Positions 9,280 through 18,325 of a stretch of DNA of 48,953 bases are shown piece by piece. The DNA lies in contig CAMOVW010000002.1 of assembly GCA_946627725.1 (NCBI GenBank), positions 1 through 48,953 on the forward strand. The letters are read 5' to 3'. This DNA is from an uncultured Clostridia bacterium. Its GTDB lineage: Bacteria > Bacillota > Clostridia > Oscillospirales > Acutalibacteraceae. The notes beneath the pieces were generated by a model. It saw only the letters and a program-made list of their open reading frames with translations, was not told the origin of the DNA and did not search any database. A program made the translations under genes and the position numbers. Numbering within the stretch: position 1 is the first letter of the stretch; the number at the start of each line of letters is the position of its first letter.

Positions 9280-9843
9280 ATGAAGACTGAAAAGCCTGAA
9301 AAAACAAAAATCGCCGCCGCTTCCGCCGCGCACAGGATCGCGGTCACAGGGCTGCTGGCGGCGCTCACCCTCGCCCTGTCTTTTGTTGAGCGGACGATCT
9401 GCGCCGCATTGCCGCTGCCGCCCGGGGTCAGGCCCGGGCTTTCCAACGTGGCGGTCATGTTCTCCTGTATCGCGCTGGGGCTGCCCTTCGCGCTGGGTAT
9501 CATTGTGGTGAAAGCCGGGTTCGTAATGCTTGTTTCCGGCGTATCCGCAGGGGCGATCTCGGTATGCGGCGGCGTTCTGAGCGTACTCAGCGTGGCGTTG
9601 CTGGCGCGGCTTGCCAAAAAAAGGCTCAGCTATATCGGCATTTCCGTTGTCAGCGCCGTGCTGCATAACGCCGGGCAGCTGATTGCGGCGTCGTTTCTGG
9701 TGGGCAGCGCGCTGTACTTATGGATGGCGCCCGTGCTGCTGATCTCCGGCGTTGCCTTCGGCGCGGTAACGGGCATACTGCTGAACGCCGTATTGCCGGC
9801 GCTGCTGAAAATCGTACCCCATGTTAATAAAGATAAATTATAG
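9280..9843 (+). CDS. Gx transporter family protein (HepS component I-like membrane protein)
   Basis: Polytopic membrane protein ending LPPGVRPGLSNVAVMFS...; typical neighbour of NusG-II/Rnf. Confidence 0.75.
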   Translation: MKTEKPEKTKIAAASAAHRIAVTGLLAALTLALSFVERTICAALPLPPGVRPGLSNVAVMFSCIALGLPFALGIIVVKAGFVMLVSGVSAGAISVCGGVLSVLSVALLARLAKKRLSYIGISVVSAVLHNAGQLIAASFLVGSALYLWMAPVLLISGVAFGAVTGILLNAVLPALLKIVPHVNKDKL

Positions 9844-9879
9844 TTACTATCAACTTTTATATGAACGGAGGAAAAACCT

Positions 9880-11229
9880 ATGGGCAGTAACCGACCGGAC
9901 GCCATCTTAAAGGCCGTAAAAAAAGGCCGCGGCGGCGTTTTCGTTTCCCATCACAAGCTCACGGCGGATATGGAAACCGTGAGAATGCCCGCTCCCGAGC
10001 GGGTAGTATTGCCGATGCTGCAGCATATCGGCGCGCCTTGTACCCCTACGGTAAAGAAGGGGGATACCGTTGCCGTAGGGCAGGTGATCGGCGATTCCGA
10101 TAAATTTCTGAGCGTACCCATCCACGCGTCCGTTTCCGGCACCGTGGAAAGCGTGGCGGACGTAAAGCTGGCAAACGGCACCATGGCCCCCGCCGTTACC
10201 ATTGTAAGCGACGGCGAGATGCGGCTGTGCGAAGATCTCACGCCCCCCGTGGTCAAAAACAAAGAAGACCTTGTTAAGGCGGTGCGGGCTTCCGGCCTGG
10301 TGGGCCTGGGCGGCGCGGGCTTCCCTTCGTTTGTAAAGCTCACCGTTTCGCCGGAAAAGCCCATCGATACGCTGGTGGTAAACGCCGCGGAATGCGAGCC
10401 CTATATCACCGTGGACTACCGCGAGTGCCTTGAAAATTCGTGGAACATCCTCAACGGCGTATATCTGCTGGCGGAGCTGCTGGAACTCAAGCGCGTTGTG
10501 ATCGCGGTGGAAGATAACAAGCCCGAAGCCATCAAGGTGCTCAAAAACATCGCGGATCAGGATATCGACCGGGGCAACGTGGTGCGGCTGATGACGCTGA
10601 AATCCCGTTATCCCCAAGGCGCGGAAAAAATGATGGTGCTCTCCGCCACCGGCAGGGAAGTGCCTGCCGGGGGCCTGCCCGCGGACGTTGGCTGCATCGT
10701 GATGAACGTGGGCAGCGTGGCTTTTGTAAACAGGTATATTACAACCGGCAAACCGCTGGTGAGCCGTTCCGTCACCGTAAGCGGCGACTGCATCAAAAAT
10801 CCCATGAACCTGCGCGTGCCCATCGGCACCTCCATGCAGGATATTGTGGATTACTGCGGCGGCTTTGTAAAGGAGCCGGCAAAGATCCTCTCCGGCGGCC
10901 CCATGATGGGCACCGCCATCACCGATCTGAACGTGCCGCTGTTAAAGAGCAACAACGCGGTGCTGGCCTTCTCGAAAAAGGCGGCGGGCTTCAAAAAAGA
11001 AACCCCCTGCATCCACTGCGGCCGCTGCCACGCCGCCTGCCCCATGGGGCTGATCCCCACTGATATCGAAAAATACGCGCTGCTGAAAGACGCCGACACG
11101 CTGAATAAGCTGGGAACCATGGTATGTATGGAATGCGGCAGCTGCGCCTATTCCTGCCCCGGCGGCAAACCGCTGGTGCAGTATATGAGACTTGCGAAAT
11201 CCGTAGTGAGAGAGGCGGCGAAAAAATAA
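9880..11229 (+). CDS. rnfC: Rnf electron transport complex subunit C
   Basis: GLGGAGFPSFVKL, VNAAECEPYITVDYR, CIHCGRCHAACPMGL. Confidence 0.96.
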   Translation: MGSNRPDAILKAVKKGRGGVFVSHHKLTADMETVRMPAPERVVLPMLQHIGAPCTPTVKKGDTVAVGQVIGDSDKFLSVPIHASVSGTVESVADVKLANGTMAPAVTIVSDGEMRLCEDLTPPVVKNKEDLVKAVRASGLVGLGGAGFPSFVKLTVSPEKPIDTLVVNAAECEPYITVDYRECLENSWNILNGVYLLAELLELKRVVIAVEDNKPEAIKVLKNIADQDIDRGNVVRLMTLKSRYPQGAEKMMVLSATGREVPAGGLPADVGCIVMNVGSVAFVNRYITTGKPLVSRSVTVSGDCIKNPMNLRVPIGTSMQDIVDYCGGFVKEPAKILSGGPMMGTAITDLNVPLLKSNNAVLAFSKKAAGFKKETPCIHCGRCHAACPMGLIPTDIEKYALLKDADTLNKLGTMVCMECGSCAYSCPGGKPLVQYMRLAKSVVREAAKK

Positions 11230-12239
11230 TGGAAGAACAAAAACTCTTTACCGTGAGCGCGTCCCCGCATACGAAATCCCCCGTTACCGTGCAGGGCATC
11301 ATGCTGGACGTGATCATCGCGCTGATCCCCGCCGGTATCGCCGGCGTGGGCATCTTCGGCCTGCGCGCGCTGGCAGTGATCGCCGTTTGTGTGGCCAGCT
11401 GCGTCGGCTTTGAGGCCCTTTTTGTAAAACTGCTCAAAAAGCCCATGTCCATAGGCGATCTCAGCGCCGTGATCACCGGCCTGCTGCTGGCGTATAATCT
11501 GCCGGTGGAGATCCCGCTGTGGATGTGCGTGATCGGCTCTTTTGTGGCCATTGTGATCGTAAAGCAGCTGTTCGGCGGCATCGGGCAGAATTTTGCGAAC
11601 CCCGCCATCACCGCGCGTATCGTGCTGCTGGTCTCCTTTGCCTCCGCCATGACGAACTTTACCGCCCCCAAGGTGCTGGACGCGGTTTCCACCGCCACCC
11701 CGCTGGCAACCCTGGGCGCCATCGACCGTGCAGGGGATATCGGTTCTCAGATGATGGCCGGCGGTCTGCCGAGCCTCACCGCCATGGTCTTCGGCGTGCG
11801 CGCCGGGTGCATCGGCGAAACCTGCGCCGTTGCGCTGCTGCTGGGCTGCTGCTGGCTGCTTGTGCGCCGCGTGATCAGCCCCATCATCCCGCTGAGCTAT
11901 ATCGGTACGGTAGCCGTACTGATGCTGCTGTTTTCTCATTTTGATCTGTATTATACCGCATACGAGCTTCTCAGCGGCGGTTTGCTGCTGGGCGCCGTCT
12001 TCATGGCCACCGATTATTCTACCTCCCCCATCAATAAAAAGGGCAAGCTGGTGTTCGGTATCGGCTGCGGCGTGCTCACCACCGTGATCCGCCTGTTCTG
12101 CTCGCTGCCGGAGGGCGTATCCTATTCCATCCTTCTGATGAACGTGCTCTGCCCGCTTATTGAAAAGGTCACCGCGCCGAAGTACTTCGGTTTTGTGAAA
12201 AAGAAAAAAGAAAAGAAGGCAAAGGAGGGCGCTGCGTAA
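11229..12239 (+). CDS. rnfD: Rnf subunit D
   Basis: Polytopic membrane protein; flavinylation-type STATPLATLGA; TAATG overlap with rnfC. Confidence 0.95.
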   Translation: MEEQKLFTVSASPHTKSPVTVQGIMLDVIIALIPAGIAGVGIFGLRALAVIAVCVASCVGFEALFVKLLKKPMSIGDLSAVITGLLLAYNLPVEIPLWMCVIGSFVAIVIVKQLFGGIGQNFANPAITARIVLLVSFASAMTNFTAPKVLDAVSTATPLATLGAIDRAGDIGSQMMAGGLPSLTAMVFGVRAGCIGETCAVALLLGCCWLLVRRVISPIIPLSYIGTVAVLMLLFSHFDLYYTAYELLSGGLLLGAVFMATDYSTSPINKKGKLVFGIGCGVLTTVIRLFCSLPEGVSYSILLMNVLCPLIEKVTAPKYFGFVKKKKEKKAKEGAA

Positions 12240-12805
12240 TGACGAAAAAAGACATTGGCGCGATCCTGAAAACGGCGATATCGCTGTTTCTGATCTGCGC
12301 CGTGGCCGCAGGCCTTGTGGCCCTTGTAAACACTGTGACCGCCGAAACCATTGAACTCAACGGCATTGAAGAAGCGAATAAAGCCAAAAGCGCCGTGCTC
12401 CCTGCCGCGGAAAGTTTTGAAGACGTTGCTCTGGCGGACGGCTCCACCGGCTTTGTGGGTAAAAACGCCGCGGGCGAGACCGTGGGTTACGTGTTCTCCT
12501 CCTCCGCCAACGGCTACGGCGGCAAGGTGGGTATTATGACCGGCTTTGATACGTCCGGCGCCGTTACCGGCGTGCAGATCCTCGATATTGAGGAAACGCC
12601 GGGCCTCGGCATGAAGGCGAAAGAAAGCGCCTTCCTCGATCAGTTCACCGGCAAAACGGATGAACTTAAAGTAACAAAAACCGGCGCGCCCGCAAACGAC
12701 GAGATCCAGGCGCTCACCAGCGCCACCATCACCTCCCGCGCCATGGTAAAGGCGGTAAACGCCGCGCGGCTGTATTTTGCGGAAGTAACGGGAAAGGGGG
12801 AATAA
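12239..12805 (+). CDS. rnfG: Rnf subunit G
   Basis: VQILDIEETPGLGMKA and ALTSATITSRAMVKAV (FMN attachment motif). Confidence 0.95.
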   Translation: MTKKDIGAILKTAISLFLICAVAAGLVALVNTVTAETIELNGIEEANKAKSAVLPAAESFEDVALADGSTGFVGKNAAGETVGYVFSSSANGYGGKVGIMTGFDTSGAVTGVQILDIEETPGLGMKAKESAFLDQFTGKTDELKVTKTGAPANDEIQALTSATITSRAMVKAVNAARLYFAEVTGKGE

Positions 12806-12808
12806 GCA

Positions 12809-13591
12809 ATGGCTGAAAAGAAAAAAATCAGTTACGGCCATGAATTCACAAAAGGCCTGTTGAAAGAAAACCCCGTGCTGCGGCTGGTGCTGGGCACCTG
12901 CCCCACCCTTGCCACCTCCACCAGCGTGGTAAACGGCGTAGGTATGGGCATCGCCGCCACCATCGTGCTGGTGTGCTCCAATATCTGCATCTCCGCGCTG
13001 CGCAAGGTGATTCCCTCCAAAGCGCGCATCCCCGCGTATATCGTGATCATCGCGTCCTTCGTTACCATGGTGCAGATGCTGGTAAAGGCTTTTGTTCCCG
13101 CGCTGGATCAGAGCCTCGGCGTGTTCCTGCCCCTGATCGTGGTAAACTGCATCATCCTCGGCCGCGCCGAAGCGTTTGCCGGTAAAAATCCCGTGCTTGC
13201 CAGCGCCGTGGACGGCCTCGGCATGGGCATCGGCTTCACCGCCGCGCTGTTCTGCATGGGCACCGTGCGCGAGATTTTGGGCGCCGGTACTTTCCTCTCC
13301 GGCATTCAGACCATGATCGGCTCCTTTGTGGATCTGGGCAGCTTCAACGGCTTTGATTTTACCCCTATTCTTGAAAAACTCCACCTTGCGCCCATGACGC
13401 TGTTCATTCTGCCCGCCGGCGGCTTCTTTGTGTTCGGCGTGCTGATGGCCTGCGTCAACAAGATCGCCGAAGGCAAAGGCCTGAAAAAGGCGGATCAGCT
13501 GGGCTGCGCCGGCTGCCCCTACGCCGCCGCCTGCGGCAAAACCGAGGCTGCCTGCGCCAATGAAACGGAAAAGGAGGCCGCCGCGCAATGA
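12809..13591 (+). CDS. rnfE: Rnf subunit E
   Basis: Polytopic; LLKENPVLRLVLGTCPTLA. Confidence 0.95.
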   Translation: MAEKKKISYGHEFTKGLLKENPVLRLVLGTCPTLATSTSVVNGVGMGIAATIVLVCSNICISALRKVIPSKARIPAYIVIIASFVTMVQMLVKAFVPALDQSLGVFLPLIVVNCIILGRAEAFAGKNPVLASAVDGLGMGIGFTAALFCMGTVREILGAGTFLSGIQTMIGSFVDLGSFNGFDFTPILEKLHLAPMTLFILPAGGFFVFGVLMACVNKIAEGKGLKKADQLGCAGCPYAAACGKTEAACANETEKEAAAQ

Positions 13592-14208
13592 AATTTTATA
13601 TCGCATTGCTCATCATGGGCATTCTCACTTCCAACTTTGTGCTTTCCAAGTTTTTGGGCATCTGCCCGTTTCTGGGCGTATCCAAAAAGCTGAACACCGC
13701 AGTGGGCATGAGCGCGGCAGTCATCTTTGTTATGCTGCTGGCCACCGCCGCCACCTTCCCGCTGAACAAGCTGCTTGAAAAATACGACCTCGGCTACCTG
13801 CAGACCATCGTGTTCATCCTTGTGATCGCCGCGCTGGTGCAGATCGTGGAGATCGTGATGAAGAAGTATATCAAGCCCCTGTATAACGCGCTGGGCATCT
13901 ACCTGCCCCTGATCACCACCAACTGCGCCGTGCTGGGCGTGGTGATCCTGAACATCGATAACATCGCCGAATACGCCTCGCAGGGCGTCACCTACGGCTT
14001 CGGCCACGCTATGGTGAACTCTTTCGCCGCGGGCGCGGGCTTTATGCTGGCCATGGTGATCTTCGCCGGCGTGCGCTCCAAGCTGGAAACCGCCGACGTG
14101 CCGAAATTTATGCAGGGCCTGCCCATCACGCTGGTGGCGGCCTCCATCGTATCCCTGAGCTTCCTGGGCTTTACCGGTCTGGTGGAAGGTCTCGGGCTGC
14201 TGGGCTGA
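13588..14208 (+). CDS. rnfA: Rnf subunit A
   Basis: NFVLSKFLGICPFLGVSKK; overlaps rnfE by 4 bp. Confidence 0.95.
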   Translation: MKFYIALLIMGILTSNFVLSKFLGICPFLGVSKKLNTAVGMSAAVIFVMLLATAATFPLNKLLEKYDLGYLQTIVFILVIAALVQIVEIVMKKYIKPLYNALGIYLPLITTNCAVLGVVILNIDNIAEYASQGVTYGFGHAMVNSFAAGAGFMLAMVIFAGVRSKLETADVPKFMQGLPITLVAASIVSLSFLGFTGLVEGLGLLG

Positions 14209-14220
14209 GGAGGTGCGCTT

Positions 14221-15024
14221 ATGAATCAGATTTTAATTGCTGTGATCATCGTTGCCGGCATCGGCATCCTTGCCGGCGCGCTGCTGGCCATCCTCTCTAA
14301 AATCATGGCTGTGCCGGTGGATGAAAAGGCCGCCGCGCTGGAAGAGATTCTGCCCGGCGCAAACTGCGGCGCCTGCGGCTTTTCGGGCTGCTCCGGCTAT
14401 GCCGCGGCCCTCTCCGGCGGCAAGACCGAAAACACCGGCCTGTGCGCCCCCGGCGGCAACGAGGTGAGCGCCAAAATTGCCGAGATCATGGGCCTTGCGG
14501 CGGAGAATATCGAACCCATGACGGCCCTTGTGTTCTGCCACGGCAACAACGATAACGCCAAAAAGAAAATGGTGTATTCCGGCGTTGCCAGCTGCAAAAT
14601 GGCCACCCAGCTTTTCGGCGGCGATAAGGCCTGCATCTACGGCTGCCTCGGCCTTGGCGACTGCGTAAGCGAATGCCCCTACGACGCCATTCAGATCTGC
14701 AACGGCGCCGCTGTGGTAAATCCCACCCTGTGCCGCGCCTGCAAACGCTGCGTCAACGTATGCCCCAAACATATCATAGAGCTTGTTCCCAAATCTCACG
14801 CCACCGCCGCCGTGCTCTGCAAAAACCACGATAAGGGCGCCCTTACCCGTAAAGAATGCTCCGTGGGCTGCATCGGCTGTACCAAGTGCGTAAAGGCCTG
14901 CCCCAACGGCGCCATCAGCATGGATAAGAACGCCGCCGTGGTGGACCACGCCAAATGTACCGGCTGCGGCGCCTGCGTCGAAGGCTGCCCCACCGGCGCC
15001 ATCGGGCTGATCATGAAAGACTAA
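14221..15024 (+). CDS. rnfB: Rnf subunit B (ferredoxin-type)
   Basis: LPGANCGACGFSGCSGYA and repeated CxxCxxCxxxCP clusters. Confidence 0.96.
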   Translation: MNQILIAVIIVAGIGILAGALLAILSKIMAVPVDEKAAALEEILPGANCGACGFSGCSGYAAALSGGKTENTGLCAPGGNEVSAKIAEIMGLAAENIEPMTALVFCHGNNDNAKKKMVYSGVASCKMATQLFGGDKACIYGCLGLGDCVSECPYDAIQICNGAAVVNPTLCRACKRCVNVCPKHIIELVPKSHATAAVLCKNHDKGALTRKECSVGCIGCTKCVKACPNGAISMDKNAAVVDHAKCTGCGACVEGCPTGAIGLIMKD

Positions 15025-15050
15025 CTCCTCACTTCAGAAAGGATTTTCTT

Positions 15051-16448
15051 ATGAAAGCATTTATGGATGAAACCTTCCTGCTCTCCACCCCCACGGCGGA
15101 GCGGCTGTTTGCGGCCTGCAAAAACGAGCCGATTTTTGACTGGCACTGCCATCTCTCTCCCAAAGAGATCTACGAAAACAAAACCCCCCGCGATATCGCC
15201 GAGCTGTGGCTGGGCGGCGACCATTACAAATGGCGCGGTATGCGTGGCTGCGGCGTCAGCGAGGATTATATCACCGGCGATAAAACGCCCTACGAAAAGT
15301 TTATGGCATGGGCGAAATGCATGCCGAAGTTCATCGGCAACCCCCTGTACCACTGGACGCATCTGGAGCTGCAGCGCTATTTCGGCATAACTACGCCCTT
15401 AAACGAAAAAACGGCGGACGCCATCTGGAACGAGGCCAACGCAAAAATCGCCGCCGGCGGCTTCGAGCCCCGCGCCCTGATCGAAAGATCCAACGTGGCC
15501 TGCGTATGCACCACGGACGACCCCGCCGATACGCTGGAATACCACGCCCTGATCGCTTCTGACGATAGCTTTCACGTGCAGGTTCGCCCTGCCTTCCGCC
15601 CCGATAAGGCGCTGGCGATCGCCGCGCCCACCTTTCTGCCGTGGCTGGCGCAGCTGGAAAAGGTTTACGGCGCGCCCGTAAAAACCTACGCCGCACTGAA
15701 GGCCGCCTTGCTTTCCCGCATCGATTTCTTTGAAACCATGGGCTGCCGCGCCACCGACCACGCCTTTAACCCCGTGCCTTTCCGCCGGGCAACCGACGCC
15801 GAGCTTGAGGTGATCTTTGCCAAGGTGCTGGCAGGGGGATGCCTTTCCAAAGCCGAAGCAGAGAGCTACCAGACGGAGCTGCTGCGCTTCTTTGCCGCCG
15901 AATACAAAAAACGCGGCTGGGCTATGGAGCTGCACATGGGGGCCATGCGCAACAACAACCGCCGCATGTTTGAAAGCATCGGCCCCGATACCGGCTACGA
16001 TTCGCTGGCGGACGACATGATGGCCGAAAAGCTCTCGCGTCTGCTGGATTCGCTGGATTACGAGGGCAATCTGCCCAAAACCATTCTGTTCACCCTGAAC
16101 CCGAAGGATAACTACGTGCTGGGCTCCATGCTGGGCAACTTCCAGAACGACGAGGCCGCCTCCAAGATCCAGTTCGGCACCGCATGGTGGTTCAACGATA
16201 ATATCGACGGCATGCGGGCGCAGATCGCCGCCCTCGGCAACCTGGGCGTGCTGGCGAATTTCGTGGGCATGGTCACCGATTCCCGTTCCTTCCTCTCTTA
16301 CCCGCGGCACGAATATTTCCGCCGCATCCTGTGCGAGTTCATCGGCAATCTGGTGGAAAACGGCGAATATCCCGCCGATTTCGAAACGCTGGAGCAGACC
16401 GTAAAGGATATTTCTTTCGGCAACGCCAAAGCCTATTTCGGGATCTGA
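15051..16448 (+). CDS. uxaC: Glucuronate isomerase
   Basis: DWHCHLSPKEI, DDPADTLEYH, MELHMGAMRNNN; ATG 15051 with AGAAAGGA RBS. Confidence 0.95.
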   Translation: MKAFMDETFLLSTPTAERLFAACKNEPIFDWHCHLSPKEIYENKTPRDIAELWLGGDHYKWRGMRGCGVSEDYITGDKTPYEKFMAWAKCMPKFIGNPLYHWTHLELQRYFGITTPLNEKTADAIWNEANAKIAAGGFEPRALIERSNVACVCTTDDPADTLEYHALIASDDSFHVQVRPAFRPDKALAIAAPTFLPWLAQLEKVYGAPVKTYAALKAALLSRIDFFETMGCRATDHAFNPVPFRRATDAELEVIFAKVLAGGCLSKAEAESYQTELLRFFAAEYKKRGWAMELHMGAMRNNNRRMFESIGPDTGYDSLADDMMAEKLSRLLDSLDYEGNLPKTILFTLNPKDNYVLGSMLGNFQNDEAASKIQFGTAWWFNDNIDGMRAQIAALGNLGVLANFVGMVTDSRSFLSYPRHEYFRRILCEFIGNLVENGEYPADFETLEQTVKDISFGNAKAYFGI

Positions 16449-16520
16449 ACCGCTTTTTAAGCTTAACTTAACGCCCTGCGGATATAATGGTGTTAACAAC
16501 GATCTTTCGGGAGAATACCA

Positions 16521-16934
16521 ATGAATATCATGCACTTTTTAACGCCCAAGGCGCAGGTGGAGTATATGTTTAAGGAATCCACCGTGCGGCAGGGGCTTGA
16601 AAAAATGCGGTACCACGGCTTTTCCGCGATCCCCGTGATCGATAAAGAGGGCAAATACGTGGGCACCGTAACCGAGGGTGATTTTCTGTGGGCGCTGTAC
16701 AACAACCAGCACCCCAGCCTGAAAAAGCTGGAAAACACCCCGCTCACCTCCATCATCCGGCGCAGCTGGACCGCCGTGAACGCCGGCGCGGATATGACCG
16801 AGATCATGAACACCGCCACAAAACAGAATTTTGTGCCCGTGGTTGACGACCGCGATATGTTTATCGGCATCATCACCAGAAAAGCCATCATGCAGCATCT
16901 GGCCACCATACGCACCGTTCTGGCGGAGGAATAA
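16521..16934 (+). CDS. CBS domain protein
   Basis: Paired CBS motifs HGFSAIPVIDKEGKYVGTVTEGDFLW and FVPVVDDRDMFIGIITRKAIM. Confidence 0.88.
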   Translation: MNIMHFLTPKAQVEYMFKESTVRQGLEKMRYHGFSAIPVIDKEGKYVGTVTEGDFLWALYNNQHPSLKKLENTPLTSIIRRSWTAVNAGADMTEIMNTATKQNFVPVVDDRDMFIGIITRKAIMQHLATIRTVLAEE

Positions 16935-16941
16935 AAGAAAG

Positions 16942-16990
16942 ATCCACTGTGTTATTCCCTTACGGGTGCACAGTGGATTTATTGTTTTTT
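16942..16990 (+). terminator. Intrinsic terminator (convergent CBS / TIR genes)
   Basis: ATCCACTGTG...CACAGTGGAT followed by ttattgtttttt. Confidence 0.8.
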
Positions 16991-17010
16991 ACGGAAAACA
17001 GATGTTTATG

Positions 17011-18261
17011 TTATCGGTACATATTCACGCTGTTTTGGGTTTTGTTTTTCGCTTTCTGCTTTGCTTCCCGTACCCGGTCGACGATCATGCGCGCCATCAG
17101 GGGGACTGCGGTTACAAGAAAGATAATATCCTCCACCAGCAGGTGTTCTTGCCATTCAGTGCGGGTGCTTATGTGACTCATGTGGTCGATCCTGTCGAAC
17201 AGGTCGAAGGTCATTCCAAACAGGAAAACGCCCCAAATGACCATGAATACGATCCCGATGACGGGGGATTTACGCAGTTCTTCTTTTTTGATAAAAGACA
17301 CGATAAACGGAATGATGGGAAGCGCGCTCACGACCCAGTCGAGATGGTAGGTTGGGTCGTTGTTCACGTTCAGCAGTACGCCCAAAAAAATCAGCGGGAC
17401 GCAGATGATCATAACCTTTTCATACAGGTAAAGGGCTTTCCATGGATTTTTTTTCTTCTTTTTCGGCGGCGTGATGAAAGGCGCTGCGGGTACGGCGGCG
17501 GGCCCCGGCGTATACATATTCGGCTGCGGCTGCGCCATGGGGGGCGCGGGCTGCGCGGGGGTTATTGCCGCGGCGGGGTTCGGTTCCGGCTGCCGAAGGG
17601 GCGGCTCCGCGCGCATCGGCTCTCTTTGGTGCTGCGCGGGGGCGGCTTGCGGCGGAGCGGGTTCCTGTTTTTTCTGCGCTGCGGCAGGCGGCGCATAAGG
17701 CGGCGCTGCAGGCGGCTGCTGCGGGATCTGCTGCTTTTTTTCAGGCGCGGACGCGTTTACGGGTTCCGCCTTTTTTGCGGACGGTTCCGGCGCTGCGGCG
17801 GTAGGGGAGGGCTTTTTTTCGGGCGGCGCGTCGCGGAACCGATCAAGGTTGTTTGCGGAATACAGCGTATGGTAAAACGGTTCTTCCGCATTGTATTTGT
17901 ATCTGAAAACGGATTGCAGCCGGTTCATCCGCATGGCCATGCCCACCGGAAGAGTCACGTCCTCCAGATATACGATCAGCCGGTCCTTTTCCAGATCCCG
18001 GGCAAAATTCAGTTCGTCCTTGCAGTTGCCGGAGGCGATATAGTTGTTCGATACAAATGCGATCATATAGCCGCAGTCCACAACCTTCTGGGCGATGTAC
18101 TGATCCCATTCGGTGCCGGGGTCGATGCCCAGATCAAACCAGATCCGGTAGCCGTCCCGCTGCATGCGCGCGATGATCTTTTGTACGGCTTCCCCGTCGC
18201 GGTGAGAGTAGCTTACAAAAATATACGGATCCGTTCCTTTGTACGGTACAGGGCTCTGCAT
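17011..18261 (-). CDS. TIR-domain protein A: TIR, Pro/Gln/Ala-rich linker, multi-TM C-terminus
   Basis: DPYIFVSYSHRDGEAV, IWFDLGIDPGTEW, FVSNNYIASGNCKDEL; Pro-rich linker, KKKKK, then several TM segments. Confidence 0.9.
   Translation of the reverse strand: MQSPVPYKGTDPYIFVSYSHRDGEAVQKIIARMQRDGYRIWFDLGIDPGTEWDQYIAQKVVDCGYMIAFVSNNYIASGNCKDELNFARDLEKDRLIVYLEDVTLPVGMAMRMNRLQSVFRYKYNAEEPFYHTLYSANNLDRFRDAPPEKKPSPTAAAPEPSAKKAEPVNASAPEKKQQIPQQPPAAPPYAPPAAAQKKQEPAPPQAAPAQHQREPMRAEPPLRQPEPNPAAAITPAQPAPPMAQPQPNMYTPGPAAVPAAPFITPPKKKKKNPWKALYLYEKVMIICVPLIFLGVLLNVNNDPTYHLDWVVSALPIIPFIVSFIKKEELRKSPVIGIVFMVIWGVFLFGMTFDLFDRIDHMSHISTRTEWQEHLLVEDIIFLVTAVPLMARMIVDRVREAKQKAKNKTQNSVNMYR
17661..18237. repeat. Direct repeat copy 1 (TIR plus start of linker), apparently identical to 19210-19786
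   Basis: Read base by base at offset 1549; no mismatch seen between gttcctgttttttctgcgc and atatacggatccgttcc. Confidence 0.88.
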
Positions 18262-18325
18262 GCGATCATTTCCTTTCTGTCCGATTTTGATGAATGAAGC
18301 ATTGTTGGTTTTGCCGTAAGCTGAT

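Noticed and set aside
9880-15024. Rnf complex as a novel finding
   Set aside because: Gene order C-D-G-E-A-B with apbE, NusG-II and Gx neighbours is a well-known arrangement.
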